Positions 49,821 to 59,025 of a DNA stretch of 64,000 bases are shown here, piece after piece (the first letter of the stretch is position 1; each line of letters opens with the position of its first letter). Origin of the DNA: Clostridiaceae bacterium (lineage in GTDB: Bacteria; Bacillota; Clostridia; Oscillospirales; Acutalibacteraceae); contig JAETSR010000005.1 of the NCBI GenBank assembly GCA_021769555.1, positions 62,001 to 126,000 of the forward strand, written 5' to 3'. Both the position numbers and the translations under genes were made by a program. The notes under the pieces were generated by a model. The model worked only from the letters and a program-made list of their open reading frames with translations, had not been told where the DNA came from and searched no databases.

Positions 49821-50842
49821 CTCTGCACGTCTATGAGCACCTTCATGGTGGACTCTCTGTTCTCGTCTATGTATTTATACGCCTCGAGGTACTCCTTAAA
49901 GGGAAATCTCTTCGAGAGCAGCGGCAGCAGCCGCACCTTCCCCCCGGCCGCCAGCTCTATGGCCTTCTCATAGTCCTCGCTCCTGTACATCATGGAGGTG
50001 TTCAGGTCCAGCTCATGGTCGTTGAGCACAGCTAAGTCTATATTTGCCATCTTCGCGAACACCGCCACCAAGATTATAGTGCTCCCCTTGCGGGCATATT
50101 TTATTGCCTGCCCCATGGTGATATCATTCCCCGCACAGTCATAGATAACGTCGGCCTTGTCCGGCCCGAAGAACTCCAAAAAGGCCTCCCCGAAGTCCCG
50201 CTCCTTCGTGTTCACAACAATGTCGGCCCCGCACTCCTTGGCCTTCTCAATCCTTAAAGCGCTCACGTCCGTCACCATCACCCGGCCGGCCCCCAGGCCC
50301 TTCGCCGCCTGCGCCACAAGTATGCCGATGGGCCCCGCCCCCAGCACGCATATGTCCTTGCCCCGCACGTCCCCCGCCCGGCGCACCGCGTGCACCGCCA
50401 CGGCCAGGGGCTCTATCATAGCCCCCTCCTCAAGGCTCATCTCCTCCGGGAGAGGGGTCACCTTCTCCGCATCCACAGCGAAGAACTCCGAGGCAGTGCC
50501 TGTAGTCTGAAAGCCCATTACCTTCAAGCTCTCACAGAGATTATACTTTCCGTTCCTGCAGGGCCAGCACTCCCCGCACACCACCTGGGGCTGTATCGTC
50601 ACCTTCTGGCCCACGCTGAGCCCGTTCACGCCCTCGCCCAGCCTCTCGATTATCCCGGACACCTCGTGCCCCTGGGTCACCGGGTAGCTTGTAAAGGGGT
50701 GCTCCCCGTGATAGACGTGTATGTCGGACCCGCACACGCCTATCTCCATGATTTTTATCAATACCTGTCCCGCGCCCGGCTCCGGAACGGACACCTCCCG
50801 GAACTCTATCCTCCCGGGCTCTGTCATTACCTGCTGAAGCAT
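49817..50842 (-). CDS. Zinc-dependent MDR family dehydrogenase (sorbitol/threonine type)
   Basis: 341 residues. Catalytic zinc ligands CGSD and GHE, structural zinc cluster CGECWPCRNGKYNLC, and the NAD fold VLGAGPIGILVAQAAKGLGA. The layout fits polyol or L-threonine dehydrogenases; the exact alcohol cannot be told. AAGGAG precedes the ATG. It lies between carD-like and trmH-like genes in one operon. Confidence 0.9.
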   Translation of the reverse strand: MLQQVMTEPGRIEFREVSVPEPGAGQVLIKIMEIGVCGSDIHVYHGEHPFTSYPVTQGHEVSGIIERLGEGVNGLSVGQKVTIQPQVVCGECWPCRNGKYNLCESLKVMGFQTTGTASEFFAVDAEKVTPLPEEMSLEEGAMIEPLAVAVHAVRRAGDVRGKDICVLGAGPIGILVAQAAKGLGAGRVMVTDVSALRIEKAKECGADIVVNTKERDFGEAFLEFFGPDKADVIYDCAGNDITMGQAIKYARKGSTIILVAVFAKMANIDLAVLNDHELDLNTSMMYRSEDYEKAIELAAGGKVRLLPLLSKRFPFKEYLEAYKYIDENRESTMKVLIDVQR

Positions 50843-50856
50843 AATTCAACTCTCCT

Positions 50857-51369
50857 TTAGCCTGCTTTCAAATTCTCTATCTGCGCGCCCACGTACTCCC
50901 GCACCTGCTCTCTCGTAACCTCCAGCGCCGCGGAAAGCTCCCCGAAGAGCAGCTCCTCCGCCTGCTTGAGATACCTCTCGTCCACGCTCCCGAACTTCCG
51001 CTTCTGGCTTTCCAGCGCCCGCTTCTTGGCGTGGATGGAGATAGTCATCTCCATCCAGTCCTGGCAGTCATGGCTCTTTAAAAGGGAGGTATAGTGCTCG
51101 TTGAGCTCCCGGCTCACCCTGCTGTGGAAGGCCGGGCAGTCCATTGTGGGGATAAGCCCTATCAGCCTCTTGGCCTCGTCCCGGGTGATGATGGGCCGGA
51201 TAAACACCTTGTCCGAGTCCACCGGCACGGATATAATACAGGCCTTATACAGCGGCTGCATAACATAGTACAGCCTCTCCTCCCCGTCCGGGCAGGCCTG
51301 ATTGGTTATTTCACTCACCCTGCACACGCCCGTGCTGCCATACGAAACCAGTTCTCCTACCTGATACAT
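50857..51369 (-). CDS. CarD family transcriptional regulator
   Basis: 170 residues. N-terminal Tudor-like RNA-polymerase interaction domain (FQVGELVSYGSTGVCRV style, here MYQVGELVSYGSTGVC) and a helical C-terminal half. CarD/CdnL proteins bind the beta subunit and stabilise open complexes. GGGGGAG precedes the ATG. First gene of a three-gene unit with its own promoter. Confidence 0.9.
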   Translation of the reverse strand: MYQVGELVSYGSTGVCRVSEITNQACPDGEERLYYVMQPLYKACIISVPVDSDKVFIRPIITRDEAKRLIGLIPTMDCPAFHSRVSRELNEHYTSLLKSHDCQDWMEMTISIHAKKRALESQKRKFGSVDERYLKQAEELLFGELSAALEVTREQVREYVGAQIENLKAG

Positions 51370-51406
51370 GCTTTCTCCCCCTCATAATGTGATTTTATAT
51401 AGTTAT

Positions 51407-51434
51407 ATTATAGCACATTTTTCCGGGAATGTAA
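51407..51434 (-). promoter_or_regulatory. Promoter of the carD unit
   Basis: TTACAT (51434-51429) and TATAAT (51412-51407), spacer 16, minus strand. Confidence 0.7.
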
Positions 51435-51488
51435 GCAAGAAAAGTATAAAAAACCTTAATTGTGAAAGTTTTTTTCAAAAAAATCCCG

Positions 51489-51950
51489 CTACCATATGCC
51501 ATTTGTGAACCAGTCGGGCAGAAGCGCCGCCTGGCTCAGTATCAGCATAACCTTTATCATCACCCCGACGGCCGAGATAACTATCCCCGCCACCGCAAGC
51601 CCACGGTTCCTGTCGCCGCGAAAGCCCACTATGGACGCGATGAGCCCCAGGGGCAGCAGCAGGACGCTTGCAAAGAAGTACCCCACCACCGAGGACACGA
51701 ACCCCAGCACAGTGAAAATATCCATCCAGCAGAACTCCCTCTGGGCCCGCACAAACTGCGGGGGCGCAAATTGCGCCGGCGGCAGCATGGCCCTGGGCAT
51801 ACTGGGCTGATAAGGCTGGTACTGCGGCGGCTGTACAGTCTGAACCGGCGGCACCGGCGGCTGCGCAGCCTGGGGCAGAGCGGCCCCGCACCTCACGCAC
51901 ACTGCCGTCCCCGGAACATACGCAAGCCCGCAGTTAGGACAATTACTCAT
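51489..51950 (-). CDS. Zinc-ribbon membrane protein
   Basis: 153 residues. N-terminal zinc ribbon CPNCG...CVRCGA (about 4-23), a Pro/Gln-rich linker (about 28-68), then two transmembrane helices (about 76-100 and 112-134) in a DUF4190-like arrangement (LGLIASIVGFRGDRNRGLAVAGIVISAVGV). ATG 51950 has AGAGGTG upstream. It follows the MFS gene by 35 bases on the same strand. Function unknown. Confidence 0.75.
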   Translation of the reverse strand: MSNCPNCGLAYVPGTAVCVRCGAALPQAAQPPVPPVQTVQPPQYQPYQPSMPRAMLPPAQFAPPQFVRAQREFCWMDIFTVLGFVSSVVGYFFASVLLLPLGLIASIVGFRGDRNRGLAVAGIVISAVGVMIKVMLILSQAALLPDWFTNGIW

Positions 51951-51985
51951 ACAAAACACCTCTCTTAAAAAATCTGAAAATCCCC

Positions 51986-53272
51986 TCAGCCCTCGGCTGC
52001 CCTCCTCTGCCCCAGGAGCAGGAGCACCAGCCCCACCAGGAACAGTATGGCAAGGCTTATGACTCCGATGGAGTCCCGGCCTGTAAGCTGGGTAAAGAGC
52101 GCCACCAGCAATGGCCCTATCACCGCCGCGAACTTTCCGAAGATATCGAAGAAGCCAAAGTACTCATTTGAGCGCTCGGCGGGTATCAGCTTGCCAAAGT
52201 GGGAGCGGGAGATGGCCTGTATGCCCCCCTGCACCGTGCCCACCAAGAACGCCATGCACCAGAACAGCACCAGCGAGAGGGTCAGCGCCCCCTGGTCCCC
52301 GGGGTTATTCTCAATGTTGAAGCCCATATAGAACCCCACCAGGCAGATGAAGAAGTAAATCCCCACCGCCCCGCAAAGGGCTCTCAGCGCCCCTATCCTC
52401 TCGGAGAGCCGACCGAACATGATTGAGAAGGGCACGGCCACTATCTGGGTCATGAGCAGGGCTAAAATCATGCTGATATTGTCAAGCCCTAATTTCGAGC
52501 CGTATGAGGTGGACACTGAGATAATGGTGCCCACGCCGTCGATATAGAAGAAGTAGGCTATGATAAACAGGAAGATATGCTTCTGCTTAAAGATATCCAC
52601 CGCCGTCCTGCCCAGGTTCCGGAAGGTTGAGCGCACCAGATTTTTCTGGGGCTCGATATAGTGCTCCTGGTGCACGTTCTTCAAAAACGGTATGCTGAAC
52701 GCCGCCCACCATACGCTCGTGAGCACTATCACCAGCTTGAATGCCAGCATATTGTCCATGCCCATCACAAATAGTATCACTATGCTTATCAAAAACGGTA
52801 TGGTGCTGCCGCCGATATATCCCATGGCATAGCCCCAGGAGGACACCCGGTCCATGCGCTCATTTGTGGTGACGTCAGTGAGGAATGAGTCATAGAACAG
52901 GCATGAGCCCGAGAAGCCGATATGGGAGAGCACATACCCCGCCAGCAGCATACGGTACTCGTCAAACAGGGCGCTTGTCAGCGTGAACAGCACCCCTATC
53001 ACCAGGAATACCGAGAAAAGCTTCTTTTTATGCCCCTTATGGTCCGCCAGCGCCCCCAGCACCGGGGCAAGTATCGCCACCACAAAGGTGGATACGGACG
53101 TGCCGTAGCTCCACAGCACCAGGTTGTCGGCCCCCGCAGCCTGGCAGACCGAGCCGAAGTAGATGGGGAAGATAACGGCAAGTATGTTCGTGGCGTACAC
53201 TGAATTGGCCCAGTCGTACATTATCCAGCTTTTTTCGGGCTTTGTGAATTTCATCTTATTGGCTTTAGCCAT
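51986..53272 (-). CDS. MFS transporter, UMF1 (Atg22-like) family
   Basis: 428 residues with about 12 hydrophobic segments. The opening SWIMYDWANSVYATNILAVIFPIYF and LAPVLGALADHKGHKKK are typical of the UMF1 branch. AAGGGGTG precedes the ATG. The substrate is not known; yeast Atg22 exports amino acids from the vacuole, which is only a distant hint. Confidence 0.85.
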   Translation of the reverse strand: MAKANKMKFTKPEKSWIMYDWANSVYATNILAVIFPIYFGSVCQAAGADNLVLWSYGTSVSTFVVAILAPVLGALADHKGHKKKLFSVFLVIGVLFTLTSALFDEYRMLLAGYVLSHIGFSGSCLFYDSFLTDVTTNERMDRVSSWGYAMGYIGGSTIPFLISIVILFVMGMDNMLAFKLVIVLTSVWWAAFSIPFLKNVHQEHYIEPQKNLVRSTFRNLGRTAVDIFKQKHIFLFIIAYFFYIDGVGTIISVSTSYGSKLGLDNISMILALLMTQIVAVPFSIMFGRLSERIGALRALCGAVGIYFFICLVGFYMGFNIENNPGDQGALTLSLVLFWCMAFLVGTVQGGIQAISRSHFGKLIPAERSNEYFGFFDIFGKFAAVIGPLLVALFTQLTGRDSIGVISLAILFLVGLVLLLLGQRRAAEG

Positions 53273-53359
53273 TGGATAACACCCCTTTCCCCTATATCAT
53301 CCCATATTTTGGATAAAAACACAAGAGGTTTTTTAATGTTTTTATATTTTTATATAAAT

Positions 53360-53387
53360 ATGGGGAGAAGCCTATGCTCCTCCCCAT
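53360..53387 (-). terminator. Possible terminator after the AraC-type gene
   Basis: Hairpin ATGGGGAG/CTCCCCAT five bases after the AraC stop on the minus strand. The following sequence is AT-rich but has no clean T-run, so the call is tentative. Confidence 0.4.
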
Positions 53388-53391
53388 GGTA

Positions 53392-54267
53392 TTACAGTTT
53401 TTCTACCGGCACCCAGAGCTCACAGAAGACCCCGGGTTCGCCCTTTTCATAGTAGAGCTCAAAGTCCGGCGAATCCGTCTGTGAGTACCCGGTCTGAGGG
53501 CAGAACTCCTTGAAAAACCTGTCCCAGGCCTCCCCCAGGCACTCGCCGTCCGCCCCCCTGCACTTGAACACCGCGTACTCAGCAGGCTCCGTCTCCCATA
53601 TGACGTATCCTCCGTCCTTGGGAAGTTCGCCAATGCGCCCGCTGTCCCGCACGCCTATGCCGTAGTAAAACTCCGTCTCGCTCTTTCGCACCGGGCCGCA
53701 AAGGCCATAGAGGTCCCTTGTCCCCTCCGGGCAGAGCCCCTTCAGCCTTTCAATGAGCCCCTTCTCCGCGCACTCCGTCCAGAACTCCGGGATACCGCGC
53801 CAATCCTGGTCCAAAAGGCTCTCATTGTTGAAAGCACGCTTCACCACAATGAACCTCATGCTCTCCCTGTGCTCAATCCTGTACTCCAGCATACTGCCGC
53901 CTCCTATGGTAATTTTAATCATAAGAGGGTCGAAGAGCCTGAGCGCCGCTCCCCCGCCCTTCACCTGCCTAGGCGTGGAGCCGTGGAACTTTGCAAAAGC
54001 CTTCGTGAAGCTCTCCGGGGACTCATAGCCGTACTTCAGGGCCGCGTCCAGCACGGATATATCCCCTTCCCTAAGCTCCTGCCCCGCAAGGCTCAGGCGT
54101 CTTTTTCGGATATACTCGTTGGCCGTCATGCCCACGGTAAAGCTGAACACCCTATGGAAGCTGTACCCGGACATATGCACGGCTTTCGCCGCGTCCACAT
54201 AGCCGATATCCTCCAGGATATGCTCCTCCATAAAGTTTATAGCCTTTTGCAAAAGCTCCATACCCAT
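53392..54267 (-). CDS. AraC family regulator with GyrI-like effector domain
   Basis: 291 residues. N-terminal AraC DNA-binding domain (MSGYSFHRVFSFTVGMTANEYIRKRRL, KYGYESPESFTKAFAKFHGSTPRQV), about residues 8-108, and a C-terminal GyrI/BmrR-like small-molecule domain (MLEYRIEHRESMRFIVVKRAF to CELWVPVEKL). This order is common in Clostridia, and such proteins often regulate efflux or respond to hydrophobic compounds. AAGGGGGCGG precedes the ATG. Confidence 0.9.
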   Translation of the reverse strand: MGMELLQKAINFMEEHILEDIGYVDAAKAVHMSGYSFHRVFSFTVGMTANEYIRKRRLSLAGQELREGDISVLDAALKYGYESPESFTKAFAKFHGSTPRQVKGGGAALRLFDPLMIKITIGGGSMLEYRIEHRESMRFIVVKRAFNNESLLDQDWRGIPEFWTECAEKGLIERLKGLCPEGTRDLYGLCGPVRKSETEFYYGIGVRDSGRIGELPKDGGYVIWETEPAEYAVFKCRGADGECLGEAWDRFFKEFCPQTGYSQTDSPDFELYYEKGEPGVFCELWVPVEKL

Positions 54268-54338
54268 TGCGCCGCCCCCTTATATGGGCATATCATACCA
54301 TACCCGGCGGGAAAAATCCTGGCGCGCCTTGCCCGGTT

Positions 54339-56303
54339 TTACTCCGAAGCCAAAGTAAACTGCTCCACCAGCTGCTTTAAGCCGTTTGCCTCAGCCGAGA
54401 GCTGTTCGCTTGCGGCGGCGCTCTCCTCCGCCGTGGCGGAGTTCGTCTGCACAACAGTGGATATCTGCTCCACGCCGTCGGTTATCTGGGCGATGGAATC
54501 GGTCTGCTTCTCCACAGCCTCCACCACCACGTCCATCTGCTCGGTAACGTGCCCGGCATATTCGCTGGTCTTCTCAAGGGAGCCCGTCACCTTATCCACA
54601 GCCTCGCTGCCCTCGCTGACTGCGGCTATGGAGGTCTCGATAAGGCTCTTTGTGGCCTTCGCCGCCTGGTCGGACTTATTGGCAAGGTTCCTCACCTCGT
54701 CCGCCACAACGGCGAAGCCCTTGCCAGCCGTGCCCGCCCTGGCGGCCTCAACAGCGGCGTTGAGGGCGAGTATATTGGTCTGGAAGGCTATGTTCTCAAT
54801 GGTCTCGATTATCTTGCTAATCTCCTGGGAGGACTCGGAAATCCTGCCCATGGCCCTGTTCAGCTCCTGCACATAGCCCACGCTCACCCCAAGCTGCGCC
54901 CCGGCCTGGTTCACGAACTGCCCGGCCTCCTCAGCGGCCGCGGAGGTGCGCTTGGCGCTCTCGGATATCTCGGTTATGGTCGCGGCAAGCTCCTGCGTTG
55001 CGCTGGCCTGCTCCATGGAGCCCTGGCTCAAAGCCTGCGCGCCGTTCGACACCTGGCCGCTGGCGCTGGACACCTGGCCCGCCGAAGCGTCTATCTGCCG
55101 TATGGTCCCGCTGAGCTCCACCTTCAGGTTGCGCATGGAGTGAAGTATGCTCTTATAGTCCCCAACATAGGCCTCCCTGTGGGAAGAGACTATGTCGAAG
55201 TTCTGGTTTGCCATCTGGTTCAAAAGGTAGTCTATGTCGTTGATGATGGTGTTGAGCCCCTGTACCATCTCCCCGGTGGAGCGGGTGAGCTCGGCGGTCT
55301 CGTCCCTGCCCACGGCCTCCGGGGCCGGGGACTTAAGGTCGCCCTCCACCAAAAGCTTCATCCTGGCGGCGCAAGCCCTCATGGGCCTGCTGATATTGCT
55401 TGAGAGTTTCAGGGCCACCACCACTGAGGCCAGAATGGAGATAATTGTCACCAGCACGTTTATGAACATTGCAAAGTATGTGTCCGCAAGATAGTTTTTC
55501 TCCGGGGACGCCACTGCAACGCTCCAGCCGTCAGTGCCGCCCACCGGGGCGTAGGCTAAGAACCTGGGGCCGTCTGAGGCCTTTATGCGCCCGAAGCCAT
55601 TCTCCCCCCGGCGCATGGCCTCATGGAGGGCCGCCCGGCTCTTGAGGGAGGGGTCGGACTCAGCCTCCCGCTCCACGTTCTGGGTGGTGATGGTGTCCAG
55701 GGTTATGTCGGCTATGGTGTCGCCGTTCTTGTTTATCATATACGCCCGGCAGTTCTCACCGATATGTATGGAGGAGACTATGTCGTTTAAGAAAGTCTCC
55801 GGGGGCACGAAGTACACAACGCCCCATACGCTCCCCTCCTCGGAGTAAAGCGGCGCCGCCACCATAATTGTCAGCTCCCCGGTAATCTTGCTGATAAGGG
55901 GTTCGGAGACATAGGTGTTCCCCTTTAGGGCCTCGTGGACATACTCCCTGTCGGAGTAGTCCTTGCCGTCAAAAATGCTTATGCCGTCCGGGCCGATGAC
56001 GTTGCCCCGCTGGAAGCCGTGCAGCTTCACCCGCTCGTCGATAATGGCCTGCTTCTCCTCTGTGGAGAGCTCCGGGTCCGCAAGCTGGCTCACAAGGCCC
56101 GTGTCCGTGGCCACGTTCTTATAGGCGGAGAGCTCCTGCTCCACCCGGCTTGCGGCCAGGCCCGCGGTCTGGCTCATCATCTGCTCAACAGTCATAAGGG
56201 TGCTCCTGTAGTTCAGGGTCATGCTTGCGGCCCCCACCACAAAGAGCGCAATCAGGACCGTCGCTATCAGGCAGACAGTGATTTTTTTGCGTATTGTTTT
56301 CAT
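54339..56303 (-). CDS. Methyl-accepting chemotaxis protein
   Basis: 654 residues. Transmembrane helix (about 8-30), extracellular dCache-like sensor (about 35-275), second transmembrane helix (about 278-300), HAMP, then a methylation/signalling domain with the hairpin tip [35 protein letters not shown]. The sensor includes [14 protein letters not shown]-like small-molecule-binding features. No che or flagellar genes are in the window. AGGTGAA precedes the ATG. Ligand unknown. Confidence 0.93.
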   Translation of the reverse strand: MKTIRKKITVCLIATVLIALFVVGAASMTLNYRSTLMTVEQMMSQTAGLAASRVEQELSAYKNVATDTGLVSQLADPELSTEEKQAIIDERVKLHGFQRGNVIGPDGISIFDGKDYSDREYVHEALKGNTYVSEPLISKITGELTIMVAAPLYSEEGSVWGVVYFVPPETFLNDIVSSIHIGENCRAYMINKNGDTIADITLDTITTQNVEREAESDPSLKSRAALHEAMRRGENGFGRIKASDGPRFLAYAPVGGTDGWSVAVASPEKNYLADTYFAMFINVLVTIISILASVVVALKLSSNISRPMRACAARMKLLVEGDLKSPAPEAVGRDETAELTRSTGEMVQGLNTIINDIDYLLNQMANQNFDIVSSHREAYVGDYKSILHSMRNLKVELSGTIRQIDASAGQVSSASGQVSNGAQALSQGSMEQASATQELAATITEISESAKRTSAAAEEAGQFVNQAGAQLGVSVGYVQELNRAMGRISESSQEISKIIETIENIAFQTNILALNAAVEAARAGTAGKGFAVVADEVRNLANKSDQAAKATKSLIETSIAAVSEGSEAVDKVTGSLEKTSEYAGHVTEQMDVVVEAVEKQTDSIAQITDGVEQISTVVQTNSATAEESAAASEQLSAEANGLKQLVEQFTLASE

Positions 56304-56321
56304 CAGTATTCACCTCATAAA

Positions 56322-56336
56322 GGGCCGTCCCGGCCC
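56322..56336 (-). terminator. GGGCCG/CGGCCC hairpin in the chemoreceptor leader
   Basis: Perfect 6-base stem with a 3-base loop between the first GH25 gene and the chemoreceptor, followed by only TTT on the minus strand. A weak or partial terminator. Confidence 0.35.
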
Positions 56337-56363
56337 AAATTTGACTTTAATAAAATATTATAT

Positions 56364-57257
56364 TTAATACGGCTCCATGCAGATATCCAAATCCACCGTT
56401 GTCTCTATCCCCGGCAGGCTCCCGCCGTCGGTGTACTGCCATATGCGGAAGCTGTAGGCCATGGAGGGCAGGGGGTTGTACTCGGCGTACCAGAAGTCGT
56501 AGTCCCGAAGCTCCTCCAAATCATAGAAATTATATGCCTGGTTTTTATTAAAGTAGACGCAGGGTATATACCCCGCCTCCTTCACCCGCCTGCAGAAGGC
56601 CCGGGCGCATTTTGTCACCGTCTCCCCGGTGCAGCCGTGGGCCCGAAGGCTGTCCTCAGGCAGGTCCTCCGAGGGCACGGGGGGCTCCCAGTCGAATACT
56701 ATCGGGTACTCAAGCTTCTCCCCCTCAAGCATATTGATAACAAAGTCCGCCTCTGCCTCGGCCTCGCTCTCGGTCACGGCCTGGGAGAAGAAGTAGACCC
56801 CTCTCTTGACCTCAGCGCTTCCCGCGTCCCTCAGGTTCGCCTTAAAGCGGCTGTCCTCGGTGAGCAGGCCTTGGGTCATGCCCCTGTAGCCCGCCCGGAT
56901 AAAGGCAAAGTCTATCCCCGCCGCCTTTACGGCGTACCAGTCTATCTCCCCCTGGAACTCCGACACGTCTATGCCCACCGCGGCGTTCTTATACCGGGTT
57001 ATGCCGTCCTCCCCCGCGGTGAAGCCCTTATGGTCGTACCTCATCTCGGGGATGTCGAAGTCGGGTATTATCTTTTCTCCGTCATATATATCATCCACAA
57101 GGCGCATGCCCTCGGGTATCAGCCGGGAGGGCTCCTCCTGGGGCTCCTCCCCGCCGCGGTCCCCGGTGACAAGGATTATAATCACCGTCACCACCACCAC
57201 GAACAGCGCCACGCCCCCGCATATTAGCGAGAGCTTCTTTATCTGTTCCCTGTTCAA
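56364..57257 (-). CDS. Membrane-anchored GH25 family muramidase
   Basis: 297 residues. N-terminal transmembrane anchor (about 9-31), acidic linker, then a GH25 barrel: GIDVSEFQGEIDW with catalytic-type Asp97, IRAGYRG, GVYFFSQAV, and IVFDWEP with Asp189 and Glu191. It ends in WYAEYN and WQYTDGGSLPGI with VDLDI, as in lysozymes that cut N-acetylmuramyl bonds. Likely acts on the cell wall from the outer membrane face. It is 35 bases downstream of its degenerate paralog. Confidence 0.88.
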   Translation of the reverse strand: MNREQIKKLSLICGGVALFVVVVTVIIILVTGDRGGEEPQEEPSRLIPEGMRLVDDIYDGEKIIPDFDIPEMRYDHKGFTAGEDGITRYKNAAVGIDVSEFQGEIDWYAVKAAGIDFAFIRAGYRGMTQGLLTEDSRFKANLRDAGSAEVKRGVYFFSQAVTESEAEAEADFVINMLEGEKLEYPIVFDWEPPVPSEDLPEDSLRAHGCTGETVTKCARAFCRRVKEAGYIPCVYFNKNQAYNFYDLEELRDYDFWYAEYNPLPSMAYSFRIWQYTDGGSLPGIETTVDLDICMEPY

Positions 57258-57292
57258 ATGCCGCCTCCGTTTCCCACAGGCTCAGCTGTCAG

Positions 57293-58189
57293 TCAGCCGC
57301 CGTATTTTTTCAGGGCAATGCTCACCGGCACCGGCTCCGGTATGCCCGGCACCCTGCCCTCCTCGGTGTACTGCCACATCTTGAAGTCATAGCAGAAGCT
57401 TGGGGAGGGCTTGTACTCCCCGTACCATAGGTCATACCCCGCAAGCCTTGACAGGTCCAGGCGGTTATAGGCCATGCCCTTCTCGGCAAAATAGCAGGGG
57501 GTATAGTTCCCCGCGGCGCTTATTTTCTTGCAGAAGGTGTCTATATACCCTGTCACCTGGTCCCCGTTGCGGCTGACGGTCCGTGAGGTCTCGTCCTGGG
57601 TGCCGTCCTCCTTCATGTCGTACTCCCAGAATATGCCTATGGGATAGCGCACGGAGTAGTCCCTTATCTGCTCCAGGACAAAGGTAGCCTCCTCCTCGGC
57701 CTCCTTGTCCTCAACGGCCTTTGAGTAAAAATACACCCCTACCGGCAGGCCCGCGTCGGCGGCCCCCTTCATATTCTCGTGGAACTTCTGGTCCAGGCGG
57801 ATGCGGCCCTTCTTCTTCTCCCGAAGGCCCACCCGCACCATCACAAAGTCGATATTCCCGCTGTCCCTCACCTGCTGCCAGTCGATATCCCCCTTCTTCT
57901 CATTCACGGATATGCCCACATAGGACTCGCCGCTCCCCACAAAGGTTACAGTGTCCTCCTCCTGGGCGAAGTCCCCGGGGCCAAACCTGCTCTGGGGGAC
58001 GTTGTCATAATAGCGGATGGTCATCTTCCCCTCCCACATATCGTCCACCTCGGCTGTGTCCCCGTTACGGCTGATTATATTCACCGCGCTCTCCCTGGGG
58101 CCCTGGGCCAGGGTCAGCGCCGATACGGCCACTATCACTGCCACCAGAAGCACGGTCACAGTTATAAACAGAGAACGCTTTGCGTTCAT
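57293..58189 (-). CDS. Membrane-anchored GH25-like protein with lost catalytic residues
   Basis: 298 residues. Same plan as its neighbour: N-terminal transmembrane helix (about 7-28), then a GH25 fold with VGISVNEKKGDIDW, GVYFYSKAVED, LWYGEYKPSP and MWQYTEEGRVPGI. The first catalytic Asp is Ser (GISV instead of GIDV), and the DWE motif reads FWE; only the Glu remains. The end lacks the VDLD substrate residues. It is likely a non-catalytic or altered wall-binding protein. ATG 58189 has AAAGGA 9 bases upstream; ATG 58198 is too close to it. Confidence 0.8.
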   Translation of the reverse strand: MNAKRSLFITVTVLLVAVIVAVSALTLAQGPRESAVNIISRNGDTAEVDDMWEGKMTIRYYDNVPQSRFGPGDFAQEEDTVTFVGSGESYVGISVNEKKGDIDWQQVRDSGNIDFVMVRVGLREKKKGRIRLDQKFHENMKGAADAGLPVGVYFYSKAVEDKEAEEEATFVLEQIRDYSVRYPIGIFWEYDMKEDGTQDETSRTVSRNGDQVTGYIDTFCKKISAAGNYTPCYFAEKGMAYNRLDLSRLAGYDLWYGEYKPSPSFCYDFKMWQYTEEGRVPGIPEPVPVSIALKKYGG

Positions 58190-58227
58190 GGCAGTCATTC
58201 CTTTCGGGTTGAAATCCAGTCTCCCTT

Positions 58228-58256
58228 ATTATACAGGAAAACTGTCGAAAAGGCAA
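58228..58256 (-). promoter_or_regulatory. Promoter of the GH25 pair
   Basis: TTGCCT (58256-58251) and TATAAT (58233-58228), spacer 17, minus strand. Confidence 0.8.
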
Positions 58257-58304
58257 GGGGGCAGGACTTGGTTCACGCCGGAATTTGCTGGATGACAGAA
58301 AATA

Positions 58305-58333
58305 TTGAATATCTTTGGGGCATATGGTATGAT
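58305..58333 (+). promoter_or_regulatory. Promoter of the phosphinothricin-acetyltransferase-like gene
   Basis: TTGAAT (58305-58310) and TATGAT (58328-58333), spacer 17. Confidence 0.65.
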
Positions 58334-58360
58334 AAGGCCAAAAATCAGGAGGTTTTCTCT

Positions 58361-58927
58361 ATGCTTACAGTGCGGAGCGCTAAAACGGAAGATGCCGGGC
58401 GAATATTGGAAATATATGATTATTACGTAAAAAACACGGCTGTCACCTTTGAGTACACAACTCCATCCCTCCGGGAGTTTATTGGGAGGATGGAGCGGAC
58501 GATGGAGCGTTACCCCTGGCTTGTGGCCCTTCGGGACGGCTATATCGAGGGGTATGCCTATGCCGGCCCCTTTGTGGGCCGTGCCGCCTATGACTGGTCC
58601 TGTGAGACCACCATTTATCTGGACCACGGCGCACGGAAACGCGGCATTGGCAGGATAATCTACGGGGCCCTTGAAAGCGCCCTTCGGGATATGGGCATAC
58701 TCAACCTCTACGCCTGTATAGGCTTTCCGGAGCGGGAGGACGAGTACCTGACAAAGAACAGCGCCGGGTTTCATGAACACCTTGGCTTTGTTAAGGTTGG
58801 GGAATTTCACAAATGCGGTTACAAGTTCGGCCGCTGGTACAGCATGATATGGATGGAGAAGATAATCGGGGAGCACGGCTCGCCTGGTCCGGTGAGGAGG
58901 GCTGTATTCGAGCACGTTGAACTATGA
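58361..58927 (+). CDS. Phosphinothricin/methionine-sulfone-type GNAT acetyltransferase
   Basis: 188 residues. The opening VRSAKTEDAGRILEIYDYYVKNTAVTFEY, GYAYAGPFVGRAAYDWSCETTIYLDHGARKRGIGRII and HEHLGFVKVGEFHKCGYKFGRWYSMIWMEK match the Pat/Bar/MnaT group. Many members acetylate methionine sulfone or sulfoximine rather than conferring herbicide tolerance. CAGGAGG precedes the ATG; the long upstream open frame is a shadow of the GH25 gene. Confidence 0.88.
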   Translation: MLTVRSAKTEDAGRILEIYDYYVKNTAVTFEYTTPSLREFIGRMERTMERYPWLVALRDGYIEGYAYAGPFVGRAAYDWSCETTIYLDHGARKRGIGRIIYGALESALRDMGILNLYACIGFPEREDEYLTKNSAGFHEHLGFVKVGEFHKCGYKFGRWYSMIWMEKIIGEHGSPGPVRRAVFEHVEL

Positions 58928-58952
58928 TATCAAATATAATCAACAAACCCTC

Positions 58953-58981
58953 TTGCCCTCTCAAATAAAATATGCTATAAT
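58953..58981 (+). promoter_or_regulatory. Promoter of the GNAT-MarR fusion gene
   Basis: TTGCCC (58953-58958) and TATAAT (58976-58981), spacer 17. Confidence 0.75.
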
Positions 58982-59025
58982 ATAAAGCTACAGATATCAC
59001 CAATAATTGAAAGGACCGGGCTTAT

